A stretch of 64,000 bases of DNA from Gossypium raimondii (GCF_025698545.1 NC_068572.1:558001-622000), one strand, 5' to 3'; counted from the first letter of the stretch, positions 1 through 12,689 are shown. Translations and numbers: made by a program. The notes: generated from the sequence alone by a model not told the origin.

Positions 1-1960
1 AATCTGTACGAATCGACTAAATTGGTGGTTGAAATAATTTTTTTATATATTTTATGAATATCTTTAATGATTTATTTAATCGGATCGATAAATTGATGAC
101 TTGACCGATTTAATTATCAGTCCAATTTTAAAAACCTTAGTTGTGATGCAATTGTAATGCAAATCTAATTTACAAAGAAATAGCTAAATGGTACCACCTA
201 ATAAAAAGTATTTAAAATATACAAAAACTTTTATTATTATTTTAATGTGATTATATCAATTAATCCATTTACATAAATTTATAGATTTTCTTATTAAACC
301 AAATTTAAAATATTTTTTATATTGCATTTTAAAATTAACCATGACAAGCCTTCACCTACCCACTTGTTGAAGGCTTTGCTTTCTAACTCATCCTTTGTTG
401 TTGGCTAAAAACTCATTATTTTTTTTAAAAAAATATTACTTTTTATAAAGTAAATTAATTTTTTATATAAACTTAGTAAAATCTCACATGGTCGATTGAA
501 TATTAATTCGACCGGAATGAACATTGTTACGAATGTAAGAGGACATGGGTTTGAATGCGCTGAAACACATTATTCTCTTATTTATGGGTTGGGGAGTGAC
601 TATGGGTAGTTCTAGACATTGTGTCAAAAAAAAATAGATATAGTCAGAACTTATAATGAAACTGTTAAAATAAAATAAAATCTCGGATATAATGAGACTT
701 AAACTTAAAATATTTTAAATTTTAATCCATCAAATTTATAATTTTAATCAAAACTTTATTTAATTTTTACATAATTTTTAATGAATATATATTTTTACAT
801 AAAATTATTTTTATACTCAAATATTTTTTATCAAAACATAAGTTAATACTTATTCAAATGTGTTGACGGACTGAACATTGTATTCAACGCACTCATAATT
901 CTCCTTCATGATTTGTTTCCTTAACTTGACCCGCTGACTCGGTGGCTCGTTTTTATTTAAAAAAAAATTATTTTATATTTATATATTCTATATTAAGTTT
1001 AAAATAAATTATACAATATTGAGTGGAAATACGATAATACAATTTAAACTCGTGCCAATTTGGATTAAATCTTAATTTAGAGTTAGACGAATAATCCGAC
1101 CTTTGGGTAGGGTAAATTTTTTTATTGTATAAAACTAAACTAGCTTAAGGCATGTTGGATCGAATAATAGGAAGTTTAATGTTTTAAGTAAAAGTTTATG
1201 TTTGAATTTTTTAAATGGAGAAAATAGGATTGGACGGAGTATAAGTTTATTAAAATCGACCAATTCGCTTAAATCGATTCCAATTAACTTAATTTTATAG
1301 TTGAATCAATTTTAATCTTGGTTAGGATAAATTTATCTGTCGGTTATCAATTATTAAATTTATAATCGAATCGTTTAACTTAACGGTTTAATATATATTT
1401 TAAATTACTTTAAATATATAATATAAAAATTGAAAACAAGTCGATATTGATAAATGTTAAATTATTTTGATTAGGTCGATCAGGTTAAGTCAGTTAAATA
1501 TAAAAAATATAACAAACTGATCGACAATGGCATATGGGAGGGAGATAGGCAATCGTTTTGGCCCCTAAAATGAAAAATTTTAAATAGAAATCACAAGTCA
1601 ATATGACAATAAAATTGTATTTTAATCTATTTTTGATTCCCTAAAATAATCGCCCTACCGACGGACCTAGCTGATTGCTCACTTCTGACTTATCCTTTAT
1701 TTAGGAGAGATTTAAAAAGAAAATAGAAAAGGAAGAAGAATAGAGTTGGATGACGAGATGATATTCACATTTCAAACACGAAAAAGAAGAACAAACATTG
1801 GAAGGACTTAAATTGACTATATTTACCCAACAATAATGCCATTTTTGGTTGTTGTTGAATTAAAAATGATGATAATAACAAAAATAAAAAGAAATAAATT
1901 AAAAATTAAGTTCAACATATATTTTGGGCTTATTATTTTGTTTTTTCTTATTTTTTATTT
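1..1960. other. Intergenic, AT-rich, no gene seen
   Basis: No coding region is supported here. The stretch is AT-rich with many short homopolymers. One SINE lies at 485-634 and is listed separately. The last part (about 1700-1960) is the 3' flank of the arogenate dehydratase gene on the minus strand and may include its 3' UTR. Nothing else is recognised. Confidence 0.6.
485..634 (+). mobile_element. tRNA-derived SINE copy 1
   Basis: A roughly 150-bp unit with a box-B-like segment (GGGTTTGAATGCG), the conserved body 'TTATTTATGGGTTGGGG' and 'GGTAGTTCTAGACATTGTGTC', and a terminal A-run at 626-634. Related copies occur at 10761-10860 (+), 14076-14218 (-) and 56240-56385 (-). The last keeps a clear box A (TAGCTCAATTGG). 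Internal Pol III boxes plus a poly-A tail fit a tRNA-derived SINE. The family name is not assigned. Confidence 0.6.
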
Positions 1961-3253
1961 TCATGGGTTTGGGCACCAAGGCGTCATATCCATTGGGTAA
2001 CTGCCTAATACCCTCAAGAAAGAGGTGAATTCTTGAACCTCCGCCAACGCGTTTTGAGCTCTGACCTCCGCCATTGACGCTTCAAAATCCACGTAAAACA
2101 TGTATTCGAAATGCTTCGCCGTTCCTACATTGGCGTCGTCGACTAACCGGATCGGCCGGTTACGGTGTGGCCGTGACTCGATCTTCGTCAAACTGATGTT
2201 CCTAAACGCGAACGCCGACAACACTTTGAAAAGCACGCTGGTTCCTTCTTCGTGTGCGAAGACGATGCTCGTTTTGAACGGCCGGTCCGTGCGTGGAATG
2301 ATCGGATCACGAGCTAACATAACGAAGCGCGTGACATTGCTTGAATCATCTTGGATCCCGTCAGCGAGGACGTTGAGTCCGTAGAGTTCGGCGGCGCGTG
2401 CGCTCGCTATGGCTGCTGTGTCACGGAGGTTGTTTGTCGCGATATATTCGGCGGCTCCGGCTGTATCATCGACTGCTTCGCGCGTGACGTTGAGGCCGAG
2501 TTTGGTGACAGTGTTTTCACACTGTGACAGAGCTTGTGGATGAGAAATGACGCGCGTCAAATACTCTTTCCTAACTCCCGGGAGAGCTAAAAGACAGTGA
2601 TGGACAGGTAATTGAACTTCACCGACGATATGGAGTCGGTGACGGAGGAGAAGATCATAGTTCCGATGAATCGAACCGCCGAGTGAATTTTCCACCGGTA
2701 AAACAGCTCGATCAGCAATCCAAAGCTCAACCGCTTGAAACGCAACTTCAAACTGGTCACAAGGGATAGCTTCACAATTCGGATAAGCTTTCCCCGCCGC
2801 AGCTTCCGAGTAAGCACCGGGAACTCCTTGATAAGCCACACGCAACTGTGAACCGTGCATCGGAGCAGGAGACAAATCGGTAATAGTTAACGGCTTCTGT
2901 GGAGGCTGTTTAGCAGGTGGCTGAGGCTTGTTCTTCTTATCTAGAGGAACTAAGTTCAGATCCAAGGAAGTTTTATGACCGTTAACAGCCGCCGCCAGGT
3001 GATCGGAGGCGGAGGAAGTGTTCGATTTGTCACCGGAATCTTGATCCTGAGAGAAGACTTTGCTAGACAAAATAGCACACGAGCTTTGCCAATCCACCCG
3101 GCTTGAACCGACTCCATTGGGGAATTGAACCGAATCAGAGTGATACACACAACGTACAGGTACAGCTAACCGAACCGGCTTATCAAACCGAGGCTTCGAT
3201 CGGCGAATTATAAGGTACGAATTAAGATTTTGCACGTGAGAAATTGCCTGCAT
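1961..3253 (-). CDS. ADT: Arogenate dehydratase, chloroplastic (ADT3/4/5 type)
   Basis: Intronless gene for 430 residues. It converts arogenate to phenylalanine (with some prephenate dehydratase activity in the family) in the plastid stroma. Residues 1 to about 130 are a Ser/basic-rich plastid transit peptide and linker. The prephenate-dehydratase domain spans about 137-313, starting [17 protein letters not shown], with the signature NVTRF (306-310) holding the catalytic Thr of the TRF motif. The regulatory ACT domain spans about 326-417 and includes ESRPH (359-363), which belongs to the Phe-binding region. The C-terminus SYPMDMTPW is typical of the plant family. Length matches the 413-430 aa of intronless plant ADTs. 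The ATG at 3251-3253 is the first in frame. A TATA-like box and MYB-type AC elements lie upstream. It is head-to-head with the phosphatase gene at 7501. Recent duplicates in the family make the exact paralogue number unsure. Confidence 0.95.
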   Translation of the reverse strand: MQAISHVQNLNSYLIIRRSKPRFDKPVRLAVPVRCVYHSDSVQFPNGVGSSRVDWQSSCAILSSKVFSQDQDSGDKSNTSSASDHLAAAVNGHKTSLDLNLVPLDKKNKPQPPAKQPPQKPLTITDLSPAPMHGSQLRVAYQGVPGAYSEAAAGKAYPNCEAIPCDQFEVAFQAVELWIADRAVLPVENSLGGSIHRNYDLLLRHRLHIVGEVQLPVHHCLLALPGVRKEYLTRVISHPQALSQCENTVTKLGLNVTREAVDDTAGAAEYIATNNLRDTAAIASARAAELYGLNVLADGIQDDSSNVTRFVMLARDPIIPRTDRPFKTSIVFAHEEGTSVLFKVLSAFAFRNISLTKIESRPHRNRPIRLVDDANVGTAKHFEYMFYVDFEASMAEVRAQNALAEVQEFTSFLRVLGSYPMDMTPWCPNP

Positions 3254-3411
3254 GTTTTCTTCTCGTTTCCCTTTTATTAAAAATCACACAGAGGAAAGCA
3301 AAGGAAAGACGAAGGAAAGGAAAGCGTTAAAATTTTAGGATTAAAAAAAGCTTGTTGTTCTCTTTGGAAGAAGGGAACGTCAAGCTGAGAAGAAAGAAAG
3401 GGGGAGAAGGG

Positions 3412-3421
3412 AATTTATATT
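3412..3421 (-). promoter_or_regulatory. TATA box of the arogenate dehydratase gene
   Basis: Read on the minus strand the sequence is TTAATATAAATTC, about 160 bp upstream of the ATG. A start site about 30 bp further on would give a 5' UTR of about 130 nt. Position and sequence fit a plant TATA box. The start site itself is inferred. Confidence 0.5.
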
Positions 3422-3438
3422 AAGAAAAGGGCCTGCCA

Positions 3439-3466
3439 AGTTGGTTCGGTCAATCTCACACCTACC
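3439..3466. promoter_or_regulatory. Candidate AC elements (R2R3-MYB sites) upstream of ADT
   Basis: ACCTACC lies at 3460-3466 on the plus strand. AACCAACT lies at 3439-3446 on the minus strand. Both sit 20-50 bp upstream of the TATA box. AC elements (ACCTACC, ACCAACC and ACCTAAC types) are known binding sites of R2R3-MYBs that control phenylpropanoid and lignin genes, so they suit a phenylalanine-supplying gene. Function is inferred. Confidence 0.4.
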
Positions 3467-3550
3467 CCCTGGCACCTTCTCTTTTTTTATTTTATTATTT
3501 TTCATATTAAAACAAATATGTAAAAAAAATTGTGTCAATATTGGAGTTAC

Positions 3551-3877
3551 GAATACATAATTGTAAGGTTAAATTTTTTCATAACTCCTTATACTCTTTA
3601 CAAATTTAAAATTTAGTCCTTGTCCTTTTATTTCCAAGAATTTAATCTTTTAGATTTCAAAATTTAGGTCCAATTATTAATACTGTTAATTTTTGTTGTT
3701 GGTATAACATTTTGAAATAAAAATATTATTAACGTGGTAATGAACTTGAATTTAACAAAATAATTTTAACGATATTAACAGTTGGACTGAATTTTGAAAT
3801 CTGAAAAGTATAGGGACTAAATTTTAAATTTATGAAGAGTATAAGGACTTATGACATATTTTAACCTTATTGTATTC
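3551..3877. mobile_element. MITE with about 80-bp terminal inverted repeats
   Basis: The left end (from GAATACATAATTGTAAGG, then a stretch with CTTATACTCTTTACAAATTT) matches the reverse complement of the right end (GAATACAATAAGG, then CTTATACTCTTCATAAATTT), including 'AAATTTAGTCC'. There is no coding capacity. The total length of about 330 bp fits a non-autonomous DNA element. No clear target duplication was found. Confidence 0.6.
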
Positions 3878-3904
3878 ATATTTGATTTTATATTTAGAGT
3901 TAAT

Positions 3905-4352
3905 TGCATTAGATATCCCTAAATTATGACCATCATTTTAAATTAGTCCTCAAATTTCAGAACGTTCTAATTACATCCCCAAACTATCAAGACTATATCA
4001 ATCATGGCATGCCAAATCTTATGTAACTAAATTTAAAATGATAACTTTTTTAAAAATAAGACATTGCAACATAACTTTTAAAAGTAAAAGCTAATAATAA
4101 ACTAAAACTGGAAAAATAGAAAATGAATAATAAAACATCCATAAATGCTTTGAAAACCTCAAAACTAATATTTTACCAAATTCATTTTAACAATATTAAT
4201 TTTTCTTAAAATTTTCATTTTAGATTAGCAGTTAAATTAATGATTCTGGTAACAGAAGGATTTGATCGATTTAATGTTAGTAATTTGAGGATGTAATTAG
4301 AATGATTTAAAATTTGAGGACTAATTTAGAATAAAAATCATAAAAGGTTTTG
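3905..4352. mobile_element. MITE-like inverted-repeat element
   Basis: The segment near 3935-3990 (TAAATTAGTCCTCAAATTT, then CTAATTACATCCCCAAA) recurs inverted at about 4255-4335. The two halves pair over about 90 bp with mismatches, separated by AT-rich sequence. No ORF. The ends are approximate. Confidence 0.5.
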
Positions 4353-4378
4353 CTAACAAAATATTTCGTATAATAATT

Positions 4379-7020
4379 TTATTAAAATAATAAATACCTT
4401 AAACACAAACCTTTCAAGAAAAAAAACTCCTTTCTTTAAATATCAATAATATTTTCTTTTGATGTAAGTGTACGTATTTATTGTTTTTACTCAATTCACT
4501 TCTTCCGTATATTAGGGTTAATTACATAAAAAGTCTTCAAATTGCGGTTCAACTTCTAAATTAATTCTTGCATCCACCAAGGCATGGATTCGAATCCTGC
4601 TATGCATAAACTCTTCCCTTTTTATAGTTTCTCTTGTGGCTCTCGGCCCAATTATGTGGATTTCCCCTAATTTGTAGCTCTTAACATTCGACTTTCGACA
4701 CCTCCATGTAAACTCTTCCCTAGAGACACCTCTTTTTCGAGGGACGTCTCTGGACCTTCCCTTGGGAAACACAATACCTTATTTGATGACGATAGTACTG
4801 ACAACTATATAAAGGGTTGCATGGTAACATACTCAATATCAATATCGATATCGTATATTTAAGTCATTCATCCGCTTAACCATTGCATGGGCAGGGGTGA
4901 ATATAAGAAGGGCATGCAAGGGTCCTGCCTCCCTCCCCCACATGCCCAAATGGAATATTGTAATTTAGCCCATTCAAAAATGATAAATTTATAAGTTAAT
5001 GTATAGTAAAATTGCACCTTGTTATATGATTATAATAATAACCCGACCTGGAATCCGACCTAGGGTTCGACCCTTATTATATAATAAGATTCTACAGATA
5101 TCTCAATAGGAGATCGGTTTCTTCTTCTCTACTGCTGGATTAGAATCTTCTCCATCTCAAGGGGGGATCGACTTCTTCTCTATTGCTGGACTAGAATCTC
5201 CTCCATCTTCAGATTCGTTGATCTAATATATCAACACACCCTCTACAAATAAAAGAAAAAATTGTTCCCTTTAAAAATGATGAAATCATAAACTAACGCG
5301 TGATAAAATTATATTTTGACCTCTAAAAAATTTACAATTCAATTTTGGCCCCTAAAAGAACTTCTAGATTCACCCATGATCATAGGCCTTCTACAAGTCT
5401 ATCAAATTTATCATGGAGCATATTTAAAATATATATGGATTAAAACATAAAAATTTGTACCTACTATACAAACATAAAACATATTTAGAATATATGAATC
5501 AAATTATAAATATTTGTATTCTTATTGTATAAGTAACTTGAATCCGACCATTATTCATATGATAAACATGCACATATTCAATTTTTATTCATATGTTTTA
5601 ATCATTTAATAATTGAATATATTTTTATTATTTAAATAATAATTTGGGTCGAATAAATATTAAAAAAAAAATTGGACTTATTGTTGTGGGAGACAAGTCC
5701 ATGTATTGTCTGTCCAAAGATGGGCCAAAAGTACTAAGGACCATTCGGGCATCACGTGAGGAGTCCCAACTCCCAAGGCAAAGGCCTACGGATGGGAGAG
5801 CCTTTTGTTTTGTTTTTTATTTAATTTGAAAAAAAAAAGAGAATTATTTATTTTATTTATAGTTTGAGGGAATTTGTTTGTTTTTGTTTTTAATTTTTCC
5901 TTTAATTTTCATATTTTTATCTTATTATTTTATCGTGTTATGAAAATGTAATTTTACACTTAATTATGTTCACCAATATTTACATAATAACTTATTTAAA
6001 AAATACATATTTATGTATTTTTATAGAAATAAATATTCTTGTTATACGCTATTCAATGTTCAATAGACTATTTTATCAATGCAAAATCGTTGAGCTTCAT
6101 CGTATTTTTAAGATTTATTTGTCAATAACTTTTTTGTGCACCAAGATTCGAGCTTGGGTCAAAGCTCGACATTATCTTAAAGATACCAATATTGTTGAAC
6201 TGAACATAGGGCTTTAAGCTTAAAACTTTGTAACATTTTAATTGAGTCTTTAAAACATCAATATTTTATTAATCGGATCTGTCTATTAGCCTGGTCATTA
6301 GCTTGAATGTTAAACGCTAACTCAATCTGACGTAAATAATATTTAAAACTTGCAAATCAATATATATGTGTATACATATTTAATGAATAATTTGCATATG
6401 ACGTGTTAAACATTATCAATCTTAAATTCTATTGATACCAACGTAGTTAGTATCATATTGATGGATGTATTGTTTTATTTTAATACCGATATGTATTGGT
6501 ATATGTGTGCTTTGATGTATTGTTTTGAGTTTTTTAATAATTTTAAATATTTTAATATATACATATAAATATATTTATATTCAAATATGAGTTTTAAATC
6601 TTTAATAAAGTTTAAGTAAATGATTATATTTTATTTTTAAATGTTACATTAAAATATTAAAATCTTGCACCCACCATATTGGTTGGTACACATTGATGCA
6701 AATCGGTATTAGTTGAAATGGACCAAATCACATCGAAACAATATTAATGGTTAAAAAAACTATTTATTTTTTTATATGTCGATCCAAATTATCTAGATAG
6801 TAGATACATTCAGATTTACAATCTCATCCATATGATTTAAACATACTCCAAGTCAAAGTCGAATTGGCATTTAATACTAAATTGGCAAAAGAATTGATTG
6901 ATGAAATATTGATGCTTTGAGGACTCAATTTAGAATGTTCTGAAGTTTAAAGATTAATTTTGAAACTATAAGGATAGTTTGAGGAATCTTTGATGAAATT
7001 CACCTAAGAAAAATTAACTT
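4379..7020. other. Intergenic with degraded repeats
   Basis: No gene is supported. At 5117-5210 a block of about 47 bp is repeated twice (GATCG..TTCTTCT..TGCTGGA..AGAATC). An inverted-repeat element of about 780 bp seems to span about 6210-6990: its left end (ACATTTTAATTGAGTCTTTAA) matches the inverted right end (GAGGACTCAATTTAGAATGT). The short open frames here have no family features. Confidence 0.5.
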
Positions 7021-7027
7021 TATGTTT

Positions 7028-7346
7028 TTGGGTTAATATACAATTTGGTACATAAATTTGGTTTCAATGTTCAATTTGGTATATATGTCTTTTTTTAGTC
7101 TCAGATTGGTGCTTAAGTTTGACTTCAATGTTCAATTTAGCATCGAGACCGAATTGAGACAAAAAAAAACTCAAGTATCATATTGAACATTGGAGCCAAA
7201 TTTATGTATTTAACCAAGACAAAAAAAAAACTCAAGTATCAAATTGAAAAAATCAAGTACCAAAGCGGATATATTGAATCCAAATTCAAGTACCAAATTG
7301 AACATTTAATCTAAACTCATATACCAAATAATATATTAACTCTTTT
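7028..7346. mobile_element. MITE with long terminal inverted repeats, upstream of the phosphatase gene
   Basis: The left end reads GGTTAATATACAATTTGGTA. The inverted right end reads GAGTTAATATATTATTTGGT. Pairing continues through 'ATGTTCAATTTGGTA' on both sides for about 65 bp. The element ends about 155 bp before the ATG at 7501, so it may lie in or next to that gene's promoter. Confidence 0.6.
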
Positions 7347-7500
7347 TAATCTTTAATAAAAAAATCTAGGTGGCGGTTTAGCTCATGAACTCGATAGAAA
7401 CAACGGTAACCATACAATAAAAAATAAATAAATAAATAACTGAAAATCGTAATATAAAAACCAAAATTCTCCAATAATTAAAAATAATAATAAATCCAAA

Positions 7501-10500
7501 ATGATATCCCTCGCAAATGCTCCTCTGCTGCTCCACGGCCGAGACCACCATCTCCCTACAAAGCGTCGAACTCCGTTCACCGTTCGGTCATCGTCGAGTC
7601 TCCAAGAGATCGATAAATCGCCGACGACGGCGGAAGATAGTAAGCTGAGATCGGAGCTTTGCGCGTTGGTTCCGTTTCCGCCGATAAAAGCAGCGAAGAG
7701 AGTGGTGCTGGTTAGACACGGGCAGAGCACGTGGAACGAGGAAGGTAGGATCCAAGGGAGCTCTAATTTCTCTGTTTTGACTAAGAAAGGTGAAGCTCAG
7801 GCTGAGACTTCCCGCCAAATGCTCATCGACGATTCCTTTGATATTTGCTTCTCCAGGTATTTCTTTTCAGTTTCCTTAGATTTAGTATTCGTATACTGTT
7901 TACGTATACTGTTTAAAGTAATAATATAATTTTTATTTAATTTAAAAGTTGACAAATTATTTTAAAATTTACAATGCATAGTAAAACACTTTGGTCACTT
8001 GGGATACTTTAGCAAAATCTAATTTAAATATTTACATTTTATTTGAAATTTATTTTTAAATAATATAAAAAAGAATGGTAAATGGATGCAGAAAAAGTGA
8101 AGTTCATACATATTTTTGGGCAATTAGGATCATAATATTCTGAAGAATTAAAATATGAAAACTTATTTTATATGAACACGAAATGTATGATTAATAAATA
8201 GGTAAAAATCAGGATAATTAATTACTGTGTTAATTCAATTGTATAAAAGATTTAATGCATGTTGAGTTCAAATCATAGGATTTCTTTTCTTATGAACTCT
8301 TAAAAGGGTTGATTTTCTTTCATATCTTTCAGCCCTCTGATTCGGTCAAAAAGAACAGCTGAAATCATATGGGGGACACGAGAAGACGAGATAATAACAG
8401 ACTCTGATTTAAGAGAAATCGATCTTTATTCATTTCAAGTATGGTTTTTTTTTTTTTTGCTTTCAATCATCAAAGTGTGTTTTGTGTTAATTGAAACTCA
8501 TAATGCCAAGTATATATATATTTGGTTAGGAAAGTTTAATGTCTTGTGATGATAATTTTTTATCTCAGTTTATTGGCGGATTTTAGGGCCTTTTAAAGCA
8601 TGAAGGGAAAGCCAAGTTCGGCCCTGCTTTTCGGCAATGGCAAGTCGATGCTGCGAATTTCAACATCGATGGTCATTATCCCGTAAGAGAGTTATGGGGT
8701 CGTGCTAGGAATTGTTGGACTAAAATCCTTGCTCATGAAAGCAAATCTGTTCTTGTGGTTGCTCACAATGCTGTTAATCAAGCTCTTGTTGCTACAGCAA
8801 TTGGTAATAGTTACATATATCTGTTACGTAGAGTGCGAGGGAATGTTGGTTCAAATTGGTGTAGACGTAACCGAAGAGAACGGTCGGTTTTTACTTATGT
8901 TTTCACCTTTGTTGATGTATCAGGATTGGGAACCGAGTACTTTAGGATTTTACTTCAGAGCAATTGCGGCGTAAGTGTGCTCGATTTCATCCCACATCCC
9001 GATGGAGGGTCTCCGCTTATCTGTCTCAATCGTTTAAACCAGGTACAGTACGAAATTACCGATGAATGGCAACTCTATAGCTGTTTTCATGCATATTGTT
9101 GGTCACCAAATAGTACTCGGTACCTTTGGCATTCTGATCTCAACATGTATATATCATGATCAATATGTTATGAGCTGAATTTCCGAATTTCCGGGAAGTT
9201 TTTTTCGCTTATGCAACTGGATTGGTCTCATTTTACCGGTACTAACTTAAAATTTTATAAATTTTGAAGTCTAAAGCAAATTTTCTCATTTTAGAGGGGG
9301 CTAAGGCCATTGCTTTTCCCCTGCCTTCTCCCCTGATATCATGATCAATAGGTTACGAGCTGAACTTCTGAATTTACGGGAGGTGTTTTTTGTTTATGCA
9401 ACTGCAATCAGTCTCGTTCTATTTGATTATTATTTGTTGCAGACACCGGGATCACCTGTTGCTACCGGGAGCTCTGCGGGAAGAAGGACCAGTAGACGGA
9501 TTATACTCGTTTGTCAAGGATCAACACAAGATTCAGAGGTATGCGAACAATAGCTCGGTAGCTTGCCCTTCGGTTCGTACCGAATGAATAGTCTGACTCG
9601 ATTATTCCACAGGCCACTGTTTCAAAGTTAGGTGATCAACAAATGAACATGCTTGGGGTTATACAGGTATATAAGATTAGTAGCATTTGTCGATTAATTT
9701 TCTCGAGTCATATTATTGAACTCGATTCATTGCTCTTAACAGGCCCAGAAAACTGCCGAGCTGCTTCTCGATCTGAAGGTGAGTACCATAATTAGCAGCC
9801 CAAACAATGCCTGTGCTCAAACAGCAACTATCATATCCCAAGTAAGCTCTTTGTTTAACTCAGCAAACAAAACAATGCTAGTAAGTTTTCGAGTTCTGTA
9901 ATTCCGAAAAGCTTTCTACATTGTAGGTACAAGAAGCTGCTGATTGCTTGGGCGCTGATTGTGTTCCTCGGTATGTTGAAATGAAGAATATACCGGACCT
10001 TGATGTTGCCGAAATCTTTCAGCCATCGACAAAGGTACGATACTTCGATTTCCATTTACGGAATGAAGAATTAGGAATCTCGATTATCGACTGTTCAATC
10101 ATTTAATGTCATAGACGATACCTGCAGGACACAACCGATATTTCATATCTACGCCCTGGTTGGTTAAATGGATTAGACGATACAGTCACATCAGCACTAC
10201 GGGAGCGATCTGGACAAGCCTGGCATTCATTGCTCACCGAACTATCTGACGAATCTGAGGAAGAAAAGATCGTTGTTGCCGTAGCTCACCCCGTAGCGCA
10301 CATAGCGTTGATAGGACACTGCCTAAACCTTACAGAAGAATGGCTGGGATCATTCCATCTTGATGCAGGGAGTATTAGTGTCGTAGATTTCCCTGACGGT
10401 CCAACTGGTAGAGGCATTATCCGGTGCATAAACTACACTGCGCATCTAGGGAGATGGTCTATACCGATTACGAGATCAACGGTGGACGATGATTCATTTT

Positions 10501-10502
10501 AA
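7501..10502 (+). CDS. 2-carboxy-D-arabinitol-1-phosphatase-like protein (tandem histidine-phosphatase/PGM domains), plastid
   Basis: Nine exons by GT-AG sites and open frame: 7501-7856, 8333-8438, 8587-8803, 8924-9042, 9443-9538, 9613-9666, 9743-9841, 9927-10034, 10128-10502. Total 1530 nt, 509 aa. Residues 1 to about 60 look like a plastid transit peptide. The first phosphoglycerate-mutase-like domain has the phosphohistidine motif VLVRHGQSTWNEEG (RHG at 72-74, His73), SPLIRSKRTAE (exon 2) and VVAHNAVNQAL (exon 3). A second, degenerate domain has ILVCQGSTQ where RHG is expected, and VAVAHPVAHIALIGH near the end. The family removes phosphate from 2-carboxyarabinitol 1-phosphate, the night-time Rubisco inhibitor, in the stroma. 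By memory it is closest to Arabidopsis At5g22620, which also adjoins an ADT gene. Substrate is inferred from family; a general plastid sugar-phosphate phosphatase is the alternative. Confidence 0.88.
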
Positions 10503-10760
10503 TTGTCAATATGTACATAGATCCTACATACTTATCTGGTACAAGAAACTTTCACTACTGAATTATTGATGATGTATAGGCAGTGTAATTTAAAATAAAT
10601 ATTATAAAGTATGAAATATATGACAATATTTTAAATTTTTTTATATAATTTGTGAATTTCAAACTTTATCTATAGTATTTTCTTCTAAAATCAAACATAA
10701 AATATTCAGGACATAATTAACAAATTTAATTAAGTAATCAACGCTATACAAAGAGATTTA

Positions 10761-10860
10761 CCTTGATTCATATGGGCATTGTTGTTAATGTATGAATATG
10801 TGGGTTCGAATGTATTGAACAACATTATCCTCCTATTTATGGGGTTATTGTGTTAAAAAC
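10761..10860 (+). mobile_element. SINE copy 2, 3'-shortened
   Basis: It shares 'GGCATTGTTGTTAATG', the box-B-like GTGGGTTCGAATG and 'CATTATCCTCCTATTTATGG' with the other SINE copies in the window. The segment before the tail is shorter. Orientation is plus. Confidence 0.5.
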
Positions 10861-11570
10861 TTTAGATTTTGTATTTATCTTATTTTATTAAAATAAAACC
10901 AGCAACACCTAATCGTTTCATAGTGTAATTGAAGTCTTTTGTTGAAAAAAGAATTTAATTTTGCTAGAAACAAATTCATGGTTTGGCAAAATTGACATTC
11001 TCAAGACTTTGGGGCAATGTTACATTCATACAACCCTCGAATGAAATCCTTCAATCTCTACACGATGATATTCCTGATGTAATGTGATCTCGCTTTATAT
11101 TGATTAGAGTTAACCTCTCTTTTGTATAAAAAAAATTAATCAAGTTGGGTATTAGGTATTTGGTTTTCTTGATTGAAGAAAATGGTCAACCATTTCATTT
11201 TTAAAAAATTGGGGTTTTTTTTCTAGGTTGATTACAAGTATTCACTTTTTACTCAACAAATAAAAAATTCTAATTTTTTTAAGAATAAGATGGTTGACCG
11301 ATTTTTCAATAAAAAACAAATATTTAATACACAAATTGATTAATCTTAATAACCCTAATATTTTGCTTTCCATTTCGATTTTTTCTACAAATAAAAGGAA
11401 ATAAATCTTAAAGTAAGGATTGAGTGTTATTGGTTTTATTTTAATAAGGTAAGATAAATACAAAATCTAAAGCTTAGAACCGTTTATTTTGATTTAATGG
11501 CTAAGATCATTTTGGTTCTCATTTTAGAAATTCTCACTATAGTTGTCATCATACAAAAATAAAAATAAAA

Positions 11571-11667
11571 ATTTTCTTTGTCAATGTATAAAATAATTAT
11601 TCGATTTAAAGCGAACTAAAAATTTTCTTTATCAATGTATAAAATAATTATTCAATTTAAAGCGAAC
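11571..11667. repeat. Two-copy 51-bp tandem repeat
   Basis: Two adjacent units share CAATGTATAAAATAATTATT and TTTAAAGCGAAC. They differ by G/A and C/G-A substitutions. This looks like a simple local duplication with no coding role. Confidence 0.7.
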
Positions 11668-12689
11668 AGAAAGAAATGGTGTTTATAAGATTTTGATGAT
11701 ATTTTCGATATAAATAATTACATTATAATAGAAAAGGGGAATGGATTACAAATATAGTGATACATTCTTAAACTCTAATATCAATCTATTTGAACTTAAA
11801 TGAGTTTTGGCACTAAACTCAAGACATGATTTGCAAATCTCATATTAATCTTATCTAATTTTTAAGTTTATCTCGAAAATTGAACTCAAAATCTAACTCA
11901 ATCAGTTTATAAGTAATTTTCAGTTAATTTAAAATTTAAATCTCAATATTCTCTCTAGACTTTGTCGAGAGTCTAAATGCAATGAGTTCACATAGCAAGA
12001 ACCCCTTGTCAAGTAGGGGCGTAACAAAAGGGGGGAGGCAAGGGTCTTTACTCCTATAATTGAAACTTTACATTGATAAGATTTTAATTTAATCATTTAA
12101 AAATAGATATTAGCAATCCAATGGTAAAATTGTATTTTAACTCTTATCAAAATTTATAACATAATTCCAACCCCAAAAATTTTCTGACTTTGCCTTTGTT
12201 GACGGGTGCATGATAAGGTGAATCATGCAAACTTAGTAGGGTTGAACACAATCCAATGCTCTAAAGCTTATAGCATTCTCACCCATATATAAGGGCAATT
12301 ATTGGTGAAAATGAGTACTATGCTTTACGATATAGGTTCAACTCCAATAACGGGCGTTGTGCATGGTTCGCCTTCTCAGACCCTTAATGAGACACTCTCA
12401 TTTTGCATATTTATCACCTCTTTGGCACTTGAGATTTTGACAGAGTCAAAAGACAAAATTCCCACAGAAACAACTTGTTAAGGGAACTGACAAAAAGTAA
12501 AAAATCCCTCGACAAATTCAAGAGTCTTGAATACAAATACATGCTCAATTTATATATATATATATAGGATTAGTTGTATAAATGTCGGAATATATATCGA
12601 ATCCATTCATACAAGCCATACACATAGATGCATAGAGAGATATACAATAAGAAACTAAAAACAGTCGTTTACTAATTTCTTCATAAAAA

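Larger units (their letters stand above)
10503..12689. other. Intergenic: SINE fragment, short tandem repeat, AT-rich filler
   Basis: A partial SINE lies at 10761-10860. A 51-bp unit (ATTTTCTTTGTCAATGTATA...) is repeated at 11571-11621 and 11622-11667 with two or three differences. A short (TA)n run is near 12550-12567. No gene is supported. Confidence 0.5.

Noticed and set aside
2100-2384. 94-residue open frame opposite the arogenate dehydratase gene
   Set aside because: A shadow of the strong minus-strand coding region.
4518-4772. 84-residue open frame and a GGATTCGAATCC motif (4585-4596) resembling a tRNA T-arm
   Set aside because: No acceptor or anticodon stem could be drawn around the motif, and the frame has no family features; at best an old tRNA-derived fragment.
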